From Siphonodentalium dalli (taxonomy: Eukaryota > Mollusca > Scaphopoda > Gadilida > Siphonodentaliidae), in the NCBI GenBank assembly GCA_032622095.1, contig CP136069.1:46974194-47038193 (forward strand): a DNA stretch of 64,000 nucleotides. The letters are read 5' to 3'. The notes under the pieces are model-generated. The model ran no database searches. It worked only from the letters and a program-made list of their open reading frames with translations, and had not been told where the DNA came from. A program made the position numbers and the translations under genes. Positions 31,116 through 44,140 of this stretch are shown one piece after another (positions within the stretch are counted from its first letter, which is position 1; every line of letters starts with the position of its first letter).

Positions 31116-32260
31116 TTACTAATCTACCCCATCTACATATTTTGTAGTGGCTTCTTGTGTTGGCAGATAACGATTATTCCAGCATAAGGATAAGATGCAG
31201 CCGCCCATGGGGGAATACCATATATACCAACATATAATATACCAGTTGACAAGGTTCACAAATTCGATTTCTGGCAGAAACATACAGACTGCCACATCCC
31301 TACCAAATTAACATAATTAGTCATCTCACCTAAGATATCCCACAATATATGTTTCTTGGCAACGAAACTCACTGTAATTTTCCATATAATTCGACAAAGT
31401 CAATGGAAGCCAACTCGGGATATCGTACAGAATACTTGCAAAACCGTTAGGAAATCTGGGGGTAAAAAAATATCCTCTATGTATCTTATAGGCCATAACA
31501 TTTCCTTTCGTTTGATATATAACTCGACGGAGTGAATGGAATCCTGGCATTTATTAATTTCGATACAGAAAGCTATATATATATAATATGCCAGAAAACG
31601 AACGCAAACGTGCTTATAAAATGCACATATACCTCAGCTAACTATACGAGAGAAGTAAAAACTCTGCCGATAGGCAAATTTTAGTAGCACAATTACACGT
31701 GGAACAACATACATGTTACTTCCCACATCGTTAGCTATGCTACAATTGAATTTTATATGGATATTGCAGTTCATATACTGGCAATAAATGGTTCTCTATG
31801 ACCACACTGCCCAATCGATTCGCGGCCCTCAGTGTGCTGGCAACGAATCCTCAGTGCTCAAAACGCGTGATTTTGCAAAACAGAATTGAGCGATGTGCTG
31901 GCCGCCTGGGGACAGAACAGGTTGTGTATAAAGCAAAAACATAAGATGTAGGGATAGAATGTGTTGTTACTGCCATTCATCGGTGTTTTTGTGATCTTCG
32001 TTTGTGCAATTCGACGAATTATTGTGTTCAAAATCCAAGAGATATCGATTGTATGGCTCAGTATCAACTTTTATACCGGAACGCATGTCAAATTTTAATG
32101 AATATATAATTATTTAAGACAAACCTACCAAATATTCCATAGTTGATATTTTATTTCATCTTCAATCTAATGTACCATCTTAAGATTCTGCCATTCAAAT
32201 GCTCCGTGTGAGCCCAATTACTATAGATGTTCTATAACGTCTGATATAATCTCATTTCAG

Positions 32261-32776
32261 TACCACAATGGCAGACTTGCCAGAATGTATTATAATAGAG
32301 ATTTTCAAGTTGTTCACGCTTCACGCTTCTATAACATCGTAAAGGAAACTTCTGTGCTGTGGAAATTTTTCGAGTTCCCAGATGTATTAACTTTACATAA
32401 AGCGGATCTACAAGATATCCTTATTCATTCAAAACAATTTCGTCATTTCGAAATCGCTTATGCAGACATTAACATCGAACGATATTACTTGAACTACCAG
32501 CTGGCATGTGGTCTCATGTTTGCAACGAAAATATCGGTTCTTAATATTGCCGGATGTGATATTTCAACACTGACAAATCTGCAGCTTGCACTTGTTCGTC
32601 CGAATCGCTTGGATCTTTCGCGCGTTCGTTCGAAACGCTCGAGCGTGCTCGCTTCGGTCGATGGTGCCATTGTTTTCCACGTGGTCGTATTCAGGAAAGA
32701 AAGAAGAATACCATGTATATCTATTTTGACACATAACATTATACATTCATTTATACCGTATATGTTCAGTTACTAA
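32261..32776 (+). pseudogene. F-box/LRR-like gene fragment
   Basis: Just after a 'ctcatttcag' acceptor-like site at 32251-32260, the first ATG (32268) reads 'MADLPECIIIEIFKLFTLH', an F-box start. It then stops at 32340. The +1 frame continues as an F-box second half, 'FYNIVKETSVLWKFFEFP', and leucine-rich-repeat-like text 'FATKISVLNIAGCDISTL' and 'RLDLSRV'. About 12 residues of the F-box seem to be missing at the frame change, so the fragment is disabled. F-box proteins recruit substrates to SCF ubiquitin ligases. It differs from the host gene and sits inside an inverted repeat, which suggests capture. Confidence 0.55.
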
Positions 32777-32779
32777 TTT

Positions 32780-33200
32780 GTTTTAACGAGTATATAATTC
32801 GATGTTCACTGTTCAGTGTGCTGTACTAAGTTGTCCTGGCTCAGTTTTCGCTATTGCGTGTGCAAATTCCGCTACAAAGTTTCAAAACATGTTTTATGAT
32901 ATTATTATCTGGCTAAATGGGAGTTATTGCAAAACATGTAAAATCAAAGTCGAATCAAAATACCAAACGTATGTATACATGTAGTTGTCGTCCTTGTGAA
33001 CCATTGGTCGCATGGACATTAGGCAAACAAGACTTAAATTACATGTATCCATATATATGAAATGTGTATAGGCTATACATATATAGTTATACTATAGAAG
33101 TACTTTACACTACTATAAACGGAAACATAGTTTACGTTATGCAAATAGTTAATCTATTTCAATGTGTATAATTGGTACCGGTATATAATTCAATGCATAT
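32780..33200. other. no gene recognised
   Basis: AT-rich sequence between the F-box fragment and the right inverted arm. Its 60-codon ORF has no domain. Confidence 0.5.
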
Positions 33201-34029
33201 ACATTAAAACTTTACATGCATTCCGGTATAAAAGTTGATACTGAGCCATACATGATGTACAATCGATATACACGACTGGGAATACAATGGTGCACACTGC
33301 AGCCGCTGTGTCAATGTTTGCACATGTCTAGTCCAACCGTGTGGCCATGCACATTCCCTCCACTGTGTCACGCGTGAACTACCCCACCCTCATTTCAGCT
33401 TAATTTAGGGCACTTATAACCGTTTTACGGACACCAACTCGATTTATTTGGATTGCCAATATATTTATCTTGGATTTTGAACACAATAATTAGTCAGATT
33501 GCACAAACGAACTTAACGAAGGCCACACAAACACCGATGAATGGCAGTAACAATACATTTTATCCCTACCCATCGATTTTCCACACCTTATTTTTTTGCT
33601 TTAGACGCAACCTATTTTGTCCCAGGCGGCCAGGACATCGGTGGATAACCAATCTGTGTTATAAAAGTAAAATGGGCTATACATACCTTCCCATGTTGAA
33701 AATATCAACTGTTGACTGACTCTCGCTAAATTCTGTTTTGCAAAAACCCGCGTTTTGAGCACTGAGGATTCGTTGTCAGCACACTGAGGGCACGATTTGC
33801 TCACCAAGGCCGCGAATCGATTGGGCAGTGTGATGATGAAATGCCTGCAAAAAATGTCATACTTGACAGTGTCTGAAAGTACTCTAACATGTTCGTTTGG
33901 TGAATATTATTTGATAATCTTCTATACAATGTTTTGCATACCACTGCTAGGAACACGTGCTATGTGACGTCATCAAATCTTGCCCTATACAAATATTACT
34001 GATGCACATTGGTTGATTGTGCGAAAACA

Positions 34030-34900
34030 AAATCACTTTTCAGCTTTGGACAATGTTTTCAAGTAAAATGGGACTATATTTGGTATCGAAGTTATTTTTT
34101 GTTCTTGAATTTCTTAAATGTGTTGCATTGAGATTTTTATAGACCAAATTACTCAAAATGGATTGCAAAATGACAACCAAATATGGTAAACTATTGATGT
34201 TTCACATATATCCGAACATTATTCTCTGCTGTTCCAAAAACGGTAGCAAATTGTGACTCACCTTATTACTAGATATGTTATTATCAACTAACAGCACGTT
34301 TTATTATATGTGTCCTTAGTACCTTATGAGTTATGACAATTTTTATGCGTATTTGTTAATTGTGATTATTATAACCGACGACATGACCATAACTATTTTA
34401 TTGTGTCGGGTCATTTCGAGCCAAAGTGATAATTTTGGATCCAGTGGGGTGAAATATTCATAGATGATGGAATATCTCACTTGCATTCCCAAATTATGTT
34501 CATTTCCTTTTGAAATATGACTAGAACTCATATGGCGAATTTTGGTGAAATTTTATTCCACGTTCTGTAAAATCTATTTTTTGGGATCGGAATGAGCTTG
34601 TACCCAAATAATACCATATTATATCACTCAAATGATCAGTTAACTTGAACAGATACAAAAATAAAGTCGCAATTCTCCACAATTTCCAGCAGAATAATGA
34701 ACAAGAAGTATTAGTGACAAATAGTCATATTTTCCACTTCCGGCGACCATTGTTGGGGCCATCTTGCACGCGGAGTTCCAATTTTGCCATAAAATATGCT
34801 ATTATGTCTTAGTTTAACAAACATATATACACCTTTATACATTTGACAACTCATTTTCTCTATAATTAGCATCAAACTGACTTACTGTAGTACCTCTTCT
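34030..34900. mobile_element. partial second copy of the 28-31-kb inverted-repeat family
   Basis: 34030-34350 matches 28815-29160 in the same orientation. 34400-34900 matches the right arm (30480-31000). The left arm is absent, so the copy is truncated. Identity is visibly lower than between the arms of the 28-31-kb copy. No ORF. Confidence 0.75.
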
Positions 34901-35102
34901 GAAAAACAGCGCCCATTTTCGACGTCATCTTGTCTGGTGCCTACATTGCCACTTTTTCATTGAAAACAACACTTAAGTCCTGGGGTGCAGGCGTGCATGC
35001 CACACATAAGCTCGCGTACTAAATGTTATTTGGTCTATGTAAGAAATAATCTCTATATATAGTTCCAACATCGCTTTGGTGCTGCACTTTTGCTATTTTC
35101 AG

Positions 35103-35191
35103 GGCGAGATGTATGCTGCATTTCCGGTTCTCGGTGGATGGGTTGCTGGCAGAGTTATCAGAATCAAAGGAAGAATTGAAGCCGGGGGCCG
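35103..35191 (+). CDS. PAN-galectin protein, exon 2 (first galectin strands)
   Basis: The acceptor is CTATTTTCAG and the donor is GTAATA at 35192. The 89-base exon enters in phase 0 and leaves in phase 2. It encodes 29 codons including 'GGWVAGRVIRIKGRIEAGG', the G..pG..I.I.G.v opening of the galectin fold. The ORF with a Met here on another frame is a shadow. The GTAATA donor is weaker than the GTGAGT donors of exons 1 and 3. Confidence 0.75.
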
Positions 35192-38100
35192 GTAATAAAT
35201 ATTTAATCCATATCATTCATAACCAAAATATTTACAGTATATACATGTATATAATTAACAAGTATGTTGTTATGGAGACGATTCGACAACAAGCGTGTAG
35301 CTTATATATGTCGTCTCCGGTTATTTTGTAACCCACAACGTAAGTGCATTTGCTTCATTTCAGTGCGATATGTATTTAAGAATATTTGAGGTTCCCAGTT
35401 AGCATTATTTTAAATTGGTGTGGCACATCAACTCACACATATAACGGGCTCGCACGGAATAACCCTTAAAATTTAAAAAACAGATTTGGAATAATGCTGA
35501 GACTATATTATACGCAGGCGCAGCTCAACTGTGCGAAACGGTTCCTCTGTTAAGGTCAGGCACATAGGCATGGTGATTGTTTATACGAGACGATTGTCTG
35601 GTAAAGTCCGCAGGTCCCCAGAACAAAAATTGACCCCACCCCCAATAGTACTTAATCATATAGACAGGTATCCAACTTGGCCCGTCCTATTTTTAATTTT
35701 TTTTTACGAAGTCCACAATTAGGTTAAAATACACAAAAACAATTTTTGTAACATAAATGCCTCACATAAAGTCAGAAAGATATGTTATTACTCTTCAATT
35801 TGATATATCCTATGTAAAAATTGGTCAAGAAAAACTCCGGTTGTGAGCACAGGTCTAACGCAAAATGGGTCAAACAGTGTGATTTTTACACCGACTTGCG
35901 CTTCAAAAACACAATCAACGGTTAGTAGAATATAATATAGTATACATCATTAGAAGCGGAATTGTTTACTGATCCACCAAAACCAATCATGCTACATCAC
36001 GGCATCGTACCTCTCGTATTTATTGAAAAATCCAGTTTCATAAACCCGGAAGCAAAGTGAAATTTTCCAAATGCGGCCATGTTGTGCGAGTCTGCTATGA
36101 ATACTATTTATAGTTCTTATGCAACAAAATATAAAACCAAGAAGTAGTTTATATACGCTCTAAATATTTATGGAGTTATATTCCTGTCCATATGTATGTT
36201 TTCAAATCGGCATTCGTGTTAATTCAGTCTTTGTGTATTTATTCAATTTTTATAACTATACCAAATTTCAATCAAATCGGATAACGTTTGTTGAAGTTAT
36301 CGCGCTAACGAGCTGAAAATTCGTGAAAAATGACTAATTAAGGGCCATAACTCTATCAAATTTTATCGGACCAGGCCGGTTTTCGAACTCGTCCGAGATA
36401 TTCTTGGGAGACACCTCTATACCAAATTTCAATCAAATTGGATAACGTTTGTTGAAGTTATCGCGCTAACGATCTGAAAATTCGTGAAAAATGACTAATT
36501 AAGGGCCATAACTCTATCAAATTTCATCGGACCAGGCCGGTTTTCGAACTCGTCCGAGATATTCTTGGGAGACACCTATATCCCAAATTTCAATCGAATC
36601 AGATAACGTTTGTTGAAGTTGTTGCGCTAACGAGCCTAAAATCAGTGAAAAATGGCAAAGGGCCATAACTCTGTAATAAATGTGCGGACGAACCCGATTT
36701 TTTGTCTGCAGCTTACGTGCATGGATATGTACTCACATACCAAAATGTTGTTTAATCCGTCAATAAACGGTTGAGTTATAAGCAAAACAGGCCGCCCGCC
36801 CGCCCGTCCGCCGCCCGCCGCCCGCCGTCCCTCATCAAACTATAAGTCGAGTTTTGGAAAAAAAACTCGACTAAAAATGTGTTACTGATATTAATGTTGT
36901 GAACCTTTAATTCATCTACAGTAAATATATGAAAAACTCGATAACCAATATAAGGACGGACGTGGGGCTACATGTATTTCAATTTTCTGAAACTGCCTTT
37001 ACAACAGTTTCTGTGTTTGTGTCATTAGTTTATTTCAGCTACCGGTGGGAAAGGCATGATACCTCTTGTCGTGGACTCAATAGTCATCGCGCACCGCCCC
37101 TTTACTCACACATGTGCGTTACACAAAGTTAAGATCAAGAGAATATCGTTCCGAAAAATGTTTTTCTGGGGAAATACTCTGATGTATATCGCGGTGTGGT
37201 CAGCCTCCAGCTCGCATTACGTTTCATTTCTACGAGTGCATTGTTAAATGTGGCTTCTTGTTTGTCATATCCGTGTCACGTATATGTATACTTCGTGAAC
37301 GGTATTGATCACACGCGGGTTCACGGGTGTAGTGATGTATTACAAATAATTGTTAAACGGCTCTCAATTAGATCAAGTTCTCTTGAAATTATCAATCTCA
37401 TAATTATTTATTAATGTGCACACCAGTGCATGCATATGAATTAAGAATGGTATACATCGAATTTCTCTTAATGGTTTCATTAGTCGATCGCCACGAATTC
37501 GGGCGTATAATTAACTACTACCAATAATTGTGAAAATATAGGACAACAATGCTCTTTATAAAACCATTCAATTATGGCGCGTACACATGAAGGGCAAGAA
37601 AATATCAGGTATGCCCCATGTGACTTACTTTACCAATGAAAAAAAATAATAGAGGAACATATTCGATGGAGGCAATAAACTGGTGTTATCGCCTGTGGGT
37701 GATATATGTTAAACTCGATTGGTGGTCATCGGTATCAGTTAAATCACCTCTCTTAATGGGACACTAATTTGTTCTATAAATATAAATTTTAGAAGAGGCC
37801 TCCTTCGTGGTGATTTGAACGAATGCGTGCCGCAAAATGTCTCCGATTGATTGTATCTATTGTAATATTAACCGCGTATCAAGTATATAAGACCTACAGT
37901 GTACCATATGCTTATTTTCAATGATTAAAATAACTAAAAATAACAAACAAACGCAAAGAAAGACGGTCGTGAATATGAGGGACTACTATTGAACATCAGA
38001 GTTATTTTATACTCAAATAAAATCAATATTAATTGATAAACGTGTTTTCGGACAGGGGTCTTCGATTCGTAGTCATACACAGGAAACCATATATATCATG

Positions 38101-40215
38101 TTGCGAAGGATAATCCACCTTTAAATTATACTCTATTCTATTTACAACAACAAAAATGTTCAATAACATAATTATACAGAGTAAAACTATAATTAATTAA
38201 AATTAGACGAATACCCTCGGGCAATATATACATCTGAAGACAATTCACAAGGCCATAGCGATTAAGTGTAATTTGTAATAAAGTTAACTGCACTGGAAGA
38301 ATTATAATATTCATGTACATGTAAGAGAACGAGAATACGGACACATGTCAGTAAAATTTAGTTTTCTTTCTCTCGCGATAGAGAAAGCAGTAGATCGTTT
38401 GGTACGGATAGGCAGAGGTAAAAAATTAACTCAGGTCGGGAATACTGACTCATGTATAGTCCAGTTTTCACGCGTGAGCTTAATCCCATGTTAAGCTGAT
38501 CCTTATTACTTAGCCAAAGTAAACGCGCCGCTTACATGTGCCATGGTTTTCAGAAAAGAACCGCCCAATTAAAGTAAGAAAACAACCGAATTGTTAAACA
38601 AAAATAAAACTGTAACGTAAAATGCATTCCTTACTCCAACGCGGACTCGTACATGTATATTCCAAATCCACGCATATTCATTGAGAAACGAATGAAATAA
38701 ACCGGAAATCGACCTCGATTTACACTTTTTAGTGTGTGCCTAATATTTTTTGTTTGTTTATTTGTTTTTTCCAATTCAATTAATTTATTTCTCATTTCCT
38801 TAACAAAGGCATTGAGATAAATATATTAAGTATATACAGATATGAATATATTTACATGTGGTTAACATGGTGAACGAACATATGTGTCTAGCCAACATGC
38901 TATCAATTAAATAAATAATGTCATACATATCCTATAATTTGGCTACCGTACATGTATATATATACTTAAGTAGGTTTAAACACTGTTTTACCAGTTCTAC
39001 ATAAAGACACAGAGAAAAGGCCAAAATAAAAACAAAGAAAGAAATAAAAACAAGCAAATAAACACAAAATAATAAAACGTAACATATCTACCATCAATTC
39101 TGCGAACACGATGTATGTGTGGTCGAGTTCCATCCAGTTAATTACGCCATCATTCTAGGGCAAACATATATCCTCACAAAATTTATACATCAACATCGTA
39201 TCACTCAGCGAAACACATAACTGTATTTACTTGTGGTCGGATCAATTAAAATATGTATTCTTAACGGCAGAACTGGTCCGGTTCATTTGCGTTTGATTGA
39301 TGTGTGCCCACCTTCCACACGTTACGTAGGAAGTACGCCGTAGTTAGAAAGTTGTGTGTATATTCTTATTTCCCGACCAGATGACCTGTCGGTTATAACA
39401 TTTGTTCTTAGACTTAATAGTCCAGGCACATTAGGCGTGAATGGGGCAAAGTAAGGAAATAAATCCGGGAAAGCTGATTTTTTTTATATTATTTAGGCCA
39501 TAACATCGCGGATGCGTCACGAAAAGTCCCCTTTGTTGAGCTTTCGGAGTTAACCATTTTTTTCCATAAAAAAAAAAAACTTTTATATTTTTCACAATCG
39601 TAGGAATAATGGGATGAAATAACAATTTTTCAGTGGAAACATATAGCAAAATGTACTCAATATTGTCCAATACACAATTTTCGAACCAGAAATACAAATT
39701 AAACTGGGGATTTAAATGAATTTCGCCGATATGGATATAAAATAACATAATGACCCCAAAAAATGACGATTTTTTCAGACAAACTGTCCTATTTGATGTC
39801 AAATTTCTCGGGCTATTCATTACGTAGGCGCAAGCAATTGTTGCTTTAAAAACTGCACAGACATCACTCCTGCAATATAATACGCGGGATTAGCAACTAT
39901 ACCCATCGTAAGTGGTCAATACTTGTAAAAACATAACCCTACCCCCTAAACTGACTCTCGTCACATTTTGCTCTTCCGCTAGTCCAAGTGCTTGTTGTAG
40001 AAAACAACCAGCTGTGAAAAGTGTGATAAAAGCATGAAACTTGGCACACATGTTCATTATACGCTACTGCTCATCTTCACCTGTGGCGACACTTGTGTGT
40101 ACCTAATATACTATAACTATCCGGCGCGATGTTCCACATAGCTCCATAAATCGAGGTAAATTCGTATCACAAAATAGTATACTTATGTATAAGTAATAAA
40201 CACCATTGTTTTCAG
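35192..40215 (+). other. intron 2 of the PAN-galectin gene (5.0 kb)
   Basis: It is bounded by GTAATA and TTTTCAG. Apart from the tandem-core repeat at 36257-36873 it is AT-rich. The ORFs of 60-130 codons, including the minus-strand 129-codon frame at 39431-39820, show no known domain. They are lysine-, phenylalanine- and asparagine-rich, as expected of chance frames in AT-rich DNA. Confidence 0.6.
36257..36873. repeat. tandem-core repeat, 161-bp period, with terminal hairpin
   Basis: Units start at 36259, 36420 and 36581 with 'ccaaatttcaatc.aat..gataacg' and contain 'gttgaagttatcgcgctaacg' and 'aagggccataactctat'. A (CCGCCCG)n stretch follows at ~36790-36830. Then comes a perfect hairpin at ~36848-36873 made of GTCGAGTTTT and AAAACTCGAC. 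Units 1 and 2 are nearly identical and unit 3 is more diverged. Confidence 0.88.
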
Positions 40216-40405
40216 ATTATACTTCATAGTTGCAGCTGGCAGTGCCTACGCACTCAAACTCGGAATCTATGTCGATGCAAACATAAAGAAGCTCCAGTGC
40301 AAATCTGGCCCTATTAGAACACTTGCTAGCACCAACACAGCTGATCCATTTGAAATAGGAAAAAACTTCACAGTGGAAGCTCACGCCGACGCGAACAACA
40401 TGCAA
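40216..40405 (+). CDS. PAN-galectin protein, exon 3 (galectin core)
   Basis: The acceptor TTTTCAG precedes 40216 and the donor GTGAGT follows 40405. The first base completes the phase-2 codon from exon 2 (CG+A, Arg), then 63 codons run open to phase 0. Text includes 'LYFIVAAGSAYALKLGIYVD' and 'DPFEIGKNFTVEAHAD', matching galectin strands from F.INL to PF..G..F.l.i. The positions that usually hold HxNPR and WGxEER show no such residues. The minus-strand ORF overlapping here is a shadow. Confidence 0.8.
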
Positions 40406-40488
40406 GTGAGTTGATGGACATAACTGGGGAGTATAATAAGTTAGGAGTTTGGGATGATCCCCTCTCCTACAGCATACTTGTGTATGCT

Positions 40489-41357
40489 GTAATTGCACTG
40501 AAGAGTGTATGTAGGGTTTTGTGAGTAGATTATTATCGGCCCATACATAGTAAGTTTGGGGTGCATACCACTATAACAAGAAGTAATGGCCATGAAAACT
40601 TACCTTATTTGCATTGTGAGTTGTGCACTGCCAAAAATATTTTCTCAATTCAGGAAAAAAAAACACTCGAAATGAGAAATTATCTTGGGAGAATAGCTAG
40701 ACAAATAAGCACAGCATATTTTCTAGGTCAAGAAATGAAAGGGTGGGAAAATTTCTTTTCTGAGAAAATTTCTTTAAGAAAACACAGTAATCTTAGTAAG
40801 AAAATCCTAGTAAAACAATCTTAGTATAGATTTTTTTTCTTAATGTAGGAAAGATTGTTTTTCTCGCATAAGTTTATTTTTCTTAAAATAAGATAAGTTT
40901 AAGATACTGCGATTATCTTGGGAGAATAGCTAGAAATTTAAGAAAGCTACAAAATTATTCTAGAACAAGAAATAATATTTTCTATAGTAAGAAATATCGT
41001 CAAGATATTTTATCTTAAGTGATGCCAATGTTTTCTAGAATGAATTCTCTCAAGCAGGAAAATAAATCTAAGTAAGGAAAACAAGTTTTCTTAAGTAGGA
41101 ATATTTTCCCCAATTAGGAAAGATAATTAGAAAACAATTCTTAATTAAGAAAAAAAATTAATTTTAAATTAATATATAATTTGTATTGTGTTTTAAGATA
41201 TACATGTGTATGCTGTAATTGCACTGAAGAGTGTATGTAGGGTTTGTGAGTTTGTGAGTAGATTATTATCGGCCCATACATAGTAGGTTTGGGGTGCATA
41301 CCACTATAACAAGAAGCAACGGCCATGAAAACTTACCTTATTTGCATTGCGAGTTGT
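40489..41357. repeat. ~140-bp direct repeats flanking a 'cttaagaaaa'-rich segment
   Basis: 40489-40625 and 41205-41357 are nearly identical ('tgtgtatgctgtaattgcac' to 'gagttgtg'). The 580 bp between them is a low-complexity array of 'tcttaagaaaat'-type words, with 'attatcttgggagaatagct' present twice (~40678 and ~40911). Copies of the flanking sequence continue at 41330-41500 and at 1-190. The 87-codon ORF in the array is lysine-rich and not a gene. Confidence 0.8.
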
Positions 41358-43039
41358 GTGTACGAATCCTTATTGATATCATTTTGAGCGGTGAATTGCT
41401 CTAGTCTAGTGTCCTGGTTAGTGCTTGCGTGTACTCCAGTTGTATTCATGGCTTGTACTGCGGGCTCAACGCTAGAAAGAGGGTGAAATGCCAGCCTGAC
41501 TGGAGTGGCTGATTTATATACATCTTTAAGAAATTCTGAAACAACATGCCGTCTGTTATAATCATTTCCCTTGGGAAGTTCACGAAAATGCTCTGCGGTA
41601 GTATCACGAACTAGAATTTGCTATGTATATCAAATTGGATATTGACATATGAAGTTGGGGGGAAATTAGCTATAGAGCTTTACCACACTGGAGATCCGTG
41701 AACTCGATTACCGGTTAAGAAATCGAACAACGGTTAAGGATGACGGACGGTAAGTGTAATCTTCATGAAATATACCCATGAAATATGCCATAATTCAAAT
41801 ATTTTCCGAGTTCATTTATGTAGATATATAATGGTTCTATTGTAGGATCATCAAAACTCCAGTGTTTAATCAAATTTGTTTGTATATGGGCTCATTAAAT
41901 GAGAAATATTCCTCCGACTCAAGTATATTTTCTTGTTCAATGGAACTTCACACAGTCATCTGTTGACCTGGATAAAAACTGCACCTATATTGTACATAAA
42001 AAACATCCTGCTCGATATTCACATGCCAATCGTTACCCGTGAAAGTGGGACACCGACGAAATCCCGTCATAATCAACTCGAGGGTTGAAGCTCGGAATGA
42101 ACTCGTACAACGGTTACTCAAAAATGGTTTAAACCACGCGCAACGGTTTTCGAGACCACGCGCAAGGTTAACCTTCCGATGTAATGTTTTGGAAAGTAAA
42201 TCCTGCTGACGAAATTTGATGGCTCATTGGTCCATGTTAGTTGAAACCCCATCTATAACATATATTGCATGAATTATAGCTCGCCACAAACCGACTATTG
42301 GTGTTATATAGCACGCAGATGGCATTAAAAATAATATGTGTTTCGAATACTGCTGATACATTTGAATCTAGAAGATTTTATGATTAATATCGAAATCATT
42401 ATGAATTACGGCTCGGGTAAGATGTGTCTTTGCGACATTCAAAACTCTATATCAAAATAATAATTCATATGCATGTCACGTTCGTTCGATCACTCGGTGT
42501 TTAATAACCCATGCCTTGTTGGTATTCTAGTTATAAACTAGAGGTCAGTTTCCATGGAATCAGATATACTTCCATGGTATCCCATTCCATGTGGGTGTTA
42601 TGTGTATAGGTGTGTTCCTCTTCATGCGAATGCATATTGGTGCTTTGTGATCTGATGGTGGACTTGCATTGACATTTCTAAATAAGATATATATTCCTAA
42701 GGTTTATGTCATTTGGTTCGACCCACCGTGGATGATTAATGACAGTCTATTGCATGATGGTTGTGACCAACTGAGCCACCATTCACACCAGCCAATCAGT
42801 TCATTTTTAATCGGTAGGGATACATTTTAGAGCTAAGTATAACCTCTCCCCAGGACGCCCATATCATATTCAACGATCACGAAATTTGGCGTGTCTGATT
42901 ATATCGTAATCGACATATAGATCAAAAGGGTGTAAAGCATATTAATGTACCATAACTATGTTATTTCGTATTTATTGGATAGTTCTTTCAGTCTCGGATT
43001 CAGAATAGTTTAGTTTTAATGGCGGAGGAAAGACCGCTT

Positions 43040-43065
43040 GGTTAATTAATTAATTAATTAATTAG
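43040..43065. repeat. (TTAA)n microsatellite
   Basis: About six tandem TTAA units, in the interior of the 4.7-kb TIR element. Confidence 0.9.
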
Positions 43066-43189
43066 TATTTCAGTGCGTCATCGCTACACTATAGTCATTA
43101 ACGCCTTTGTAATAGAGTTATCTGTAATCGAGAGATAACTATATCACAATCGATAATGCTAGCTGGGTGCTTACCCGTCAGCTCTGAAA

Positions 43190-44140
43190 CTAATGTTGTC
43201 CTTATATACTACCAAACACATGCAGTGTTCAAAATATAAAACACTTGATTTGCCATTTTTTCCCGTTTACGAGTTTCGGTGGAATTTGCCAAAATCCTCG
43301 ACCCTCCACGGGGCGTACGCCACATCTCCGTTGGACAGGTTACTTTTATAGTAGAGCGGACATACCTATAGTATATCGGTGAACATATTCATGCATTTGC
43401 CTTGCTCCTTGATAAGTCCGTTTGAATTTGCGTCATAAAGGGTGGGTTTGAATTTGAGTAATATATATCACCCGTTAACAACGTTACACGCTACCAGGGT
43501 TAAACCGTCCACTCTGAAACTTTGAAAAGCGTACTAATCTTGCGTTTAGATACTACTAATCATATCCACTCGTCAAAAAGTTTTTATCTCAATGTCTAAT
43601 TTTCGGAGTAATTTTCCCCATTTGATTTTCGGTGGAATTTGCCAAATCTGAACCCACCGACACAAACACTCCGTTGAGCAGGTTGTGTTTATAGTAGAGA
43701 TGTTAAATTTTGGAGTTTTACCGGCTTACATGACACTGCATTAAACTCGCTCCTTCGTTAGCCCGTTTGGATTTGGGGCTAAAAATAGGTTAGTGATAGA
43801 CTACTTAAGTATACATATTTATATAGCGTTGTCACGAGTAAACCGTTCCATCTGAAAATTAGAAAATCGCACTGTAGATGCGACTGAACACTACGAATCA
43901 GACGTATTCATCAACAAAAATTTATCTCGGTGTTTGAATTCCCCCCCTTTGAAATTTTCGTGGAATTTTCCTAAAGTCTCAACCCACCCCGACTCGCATT
44001 CTCCGTTGGACAGGTTACTTTTAAAGTATAGCGGTCAAACTTTTGGGACGTACATACAGTATGGCAACGTACCTGCTACGACATTATCTTGCTCATTTAT
44101 TAGCCGGTTTTGATTTGGCGGAAAAAATAGGTGCAATATA
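43190..44140. repeat. ~340-bp tandem repeat inside the TIR element, 3 units
   Basis: The anchors 'ttcggtggaatttgcc' (~43275, ~43632, and variant ~43958), 'ctccgttggacaggtta' and 'ttagcccgttt.gatttg' recur at ~358- and ~327-bp spacing. Units are diverged and non-coding. Confidence 0.75.

Larger units (their letters stand above)
31801..33832. mobile_element. inverted-repeat element enclosing an F-box gene fragment
   Basis: The left arm 31801-32100 is the reverse complement of blocks in 33202-33832. Outer ends are ACCACACTGCCCAATCG at 31801 and its near complement ending at ~33832. Inner ends share 'tatcaacttttataccgg' and its complement 'ccggtataaaagttgata' at 33223-33240. The right arm has two insertions (~33265-33450 and ~33640-33715). 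The enclosed sequence carries an F-box-like exon fragment at 32261-32776. No transposase is seen. Confidence 0.75.
19097..35102 (+). other. intron 1 of the PAN-galectin gene (16 kb)
   Basis: It begins GTGAGT and ends TTTTCAG. It contains the 19.98-kb foldback, the two-ORF LINE (minus strand), the 28-31-kb inverted-repeat element and the F-box-bearing inverted repeat. Between 19097 and 19980 nothing beyond AT-rich sequence is seen. Stretches 27450-28030, 31120-31800 and 34900-35100 likewise hold no recognised gene. The intron assignment depends on the exon model. Confidence 0.6.

Noticed and set aside
35113-35331. 72-codon ORF starting with MLHFRFSVDG
   Set aside because: Out-of-frame shadow of galectin exon 2; the phase-consistent frame is the GEMYAAF.. 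frame with splice borders.
39431-39820. 129-codon minus-strand ORF in intron 2
   Set aside because: Lys/Phe/Asn/Ile-rich composition of AT-rich DNA, no domain, no splice context.
40561-40824. 87-codon ORF after exon 3
   Set aside because: It starts in a dispersed repeat and runs into a low-complexity 'aagaaaat' array, so it is a repeat artefact.
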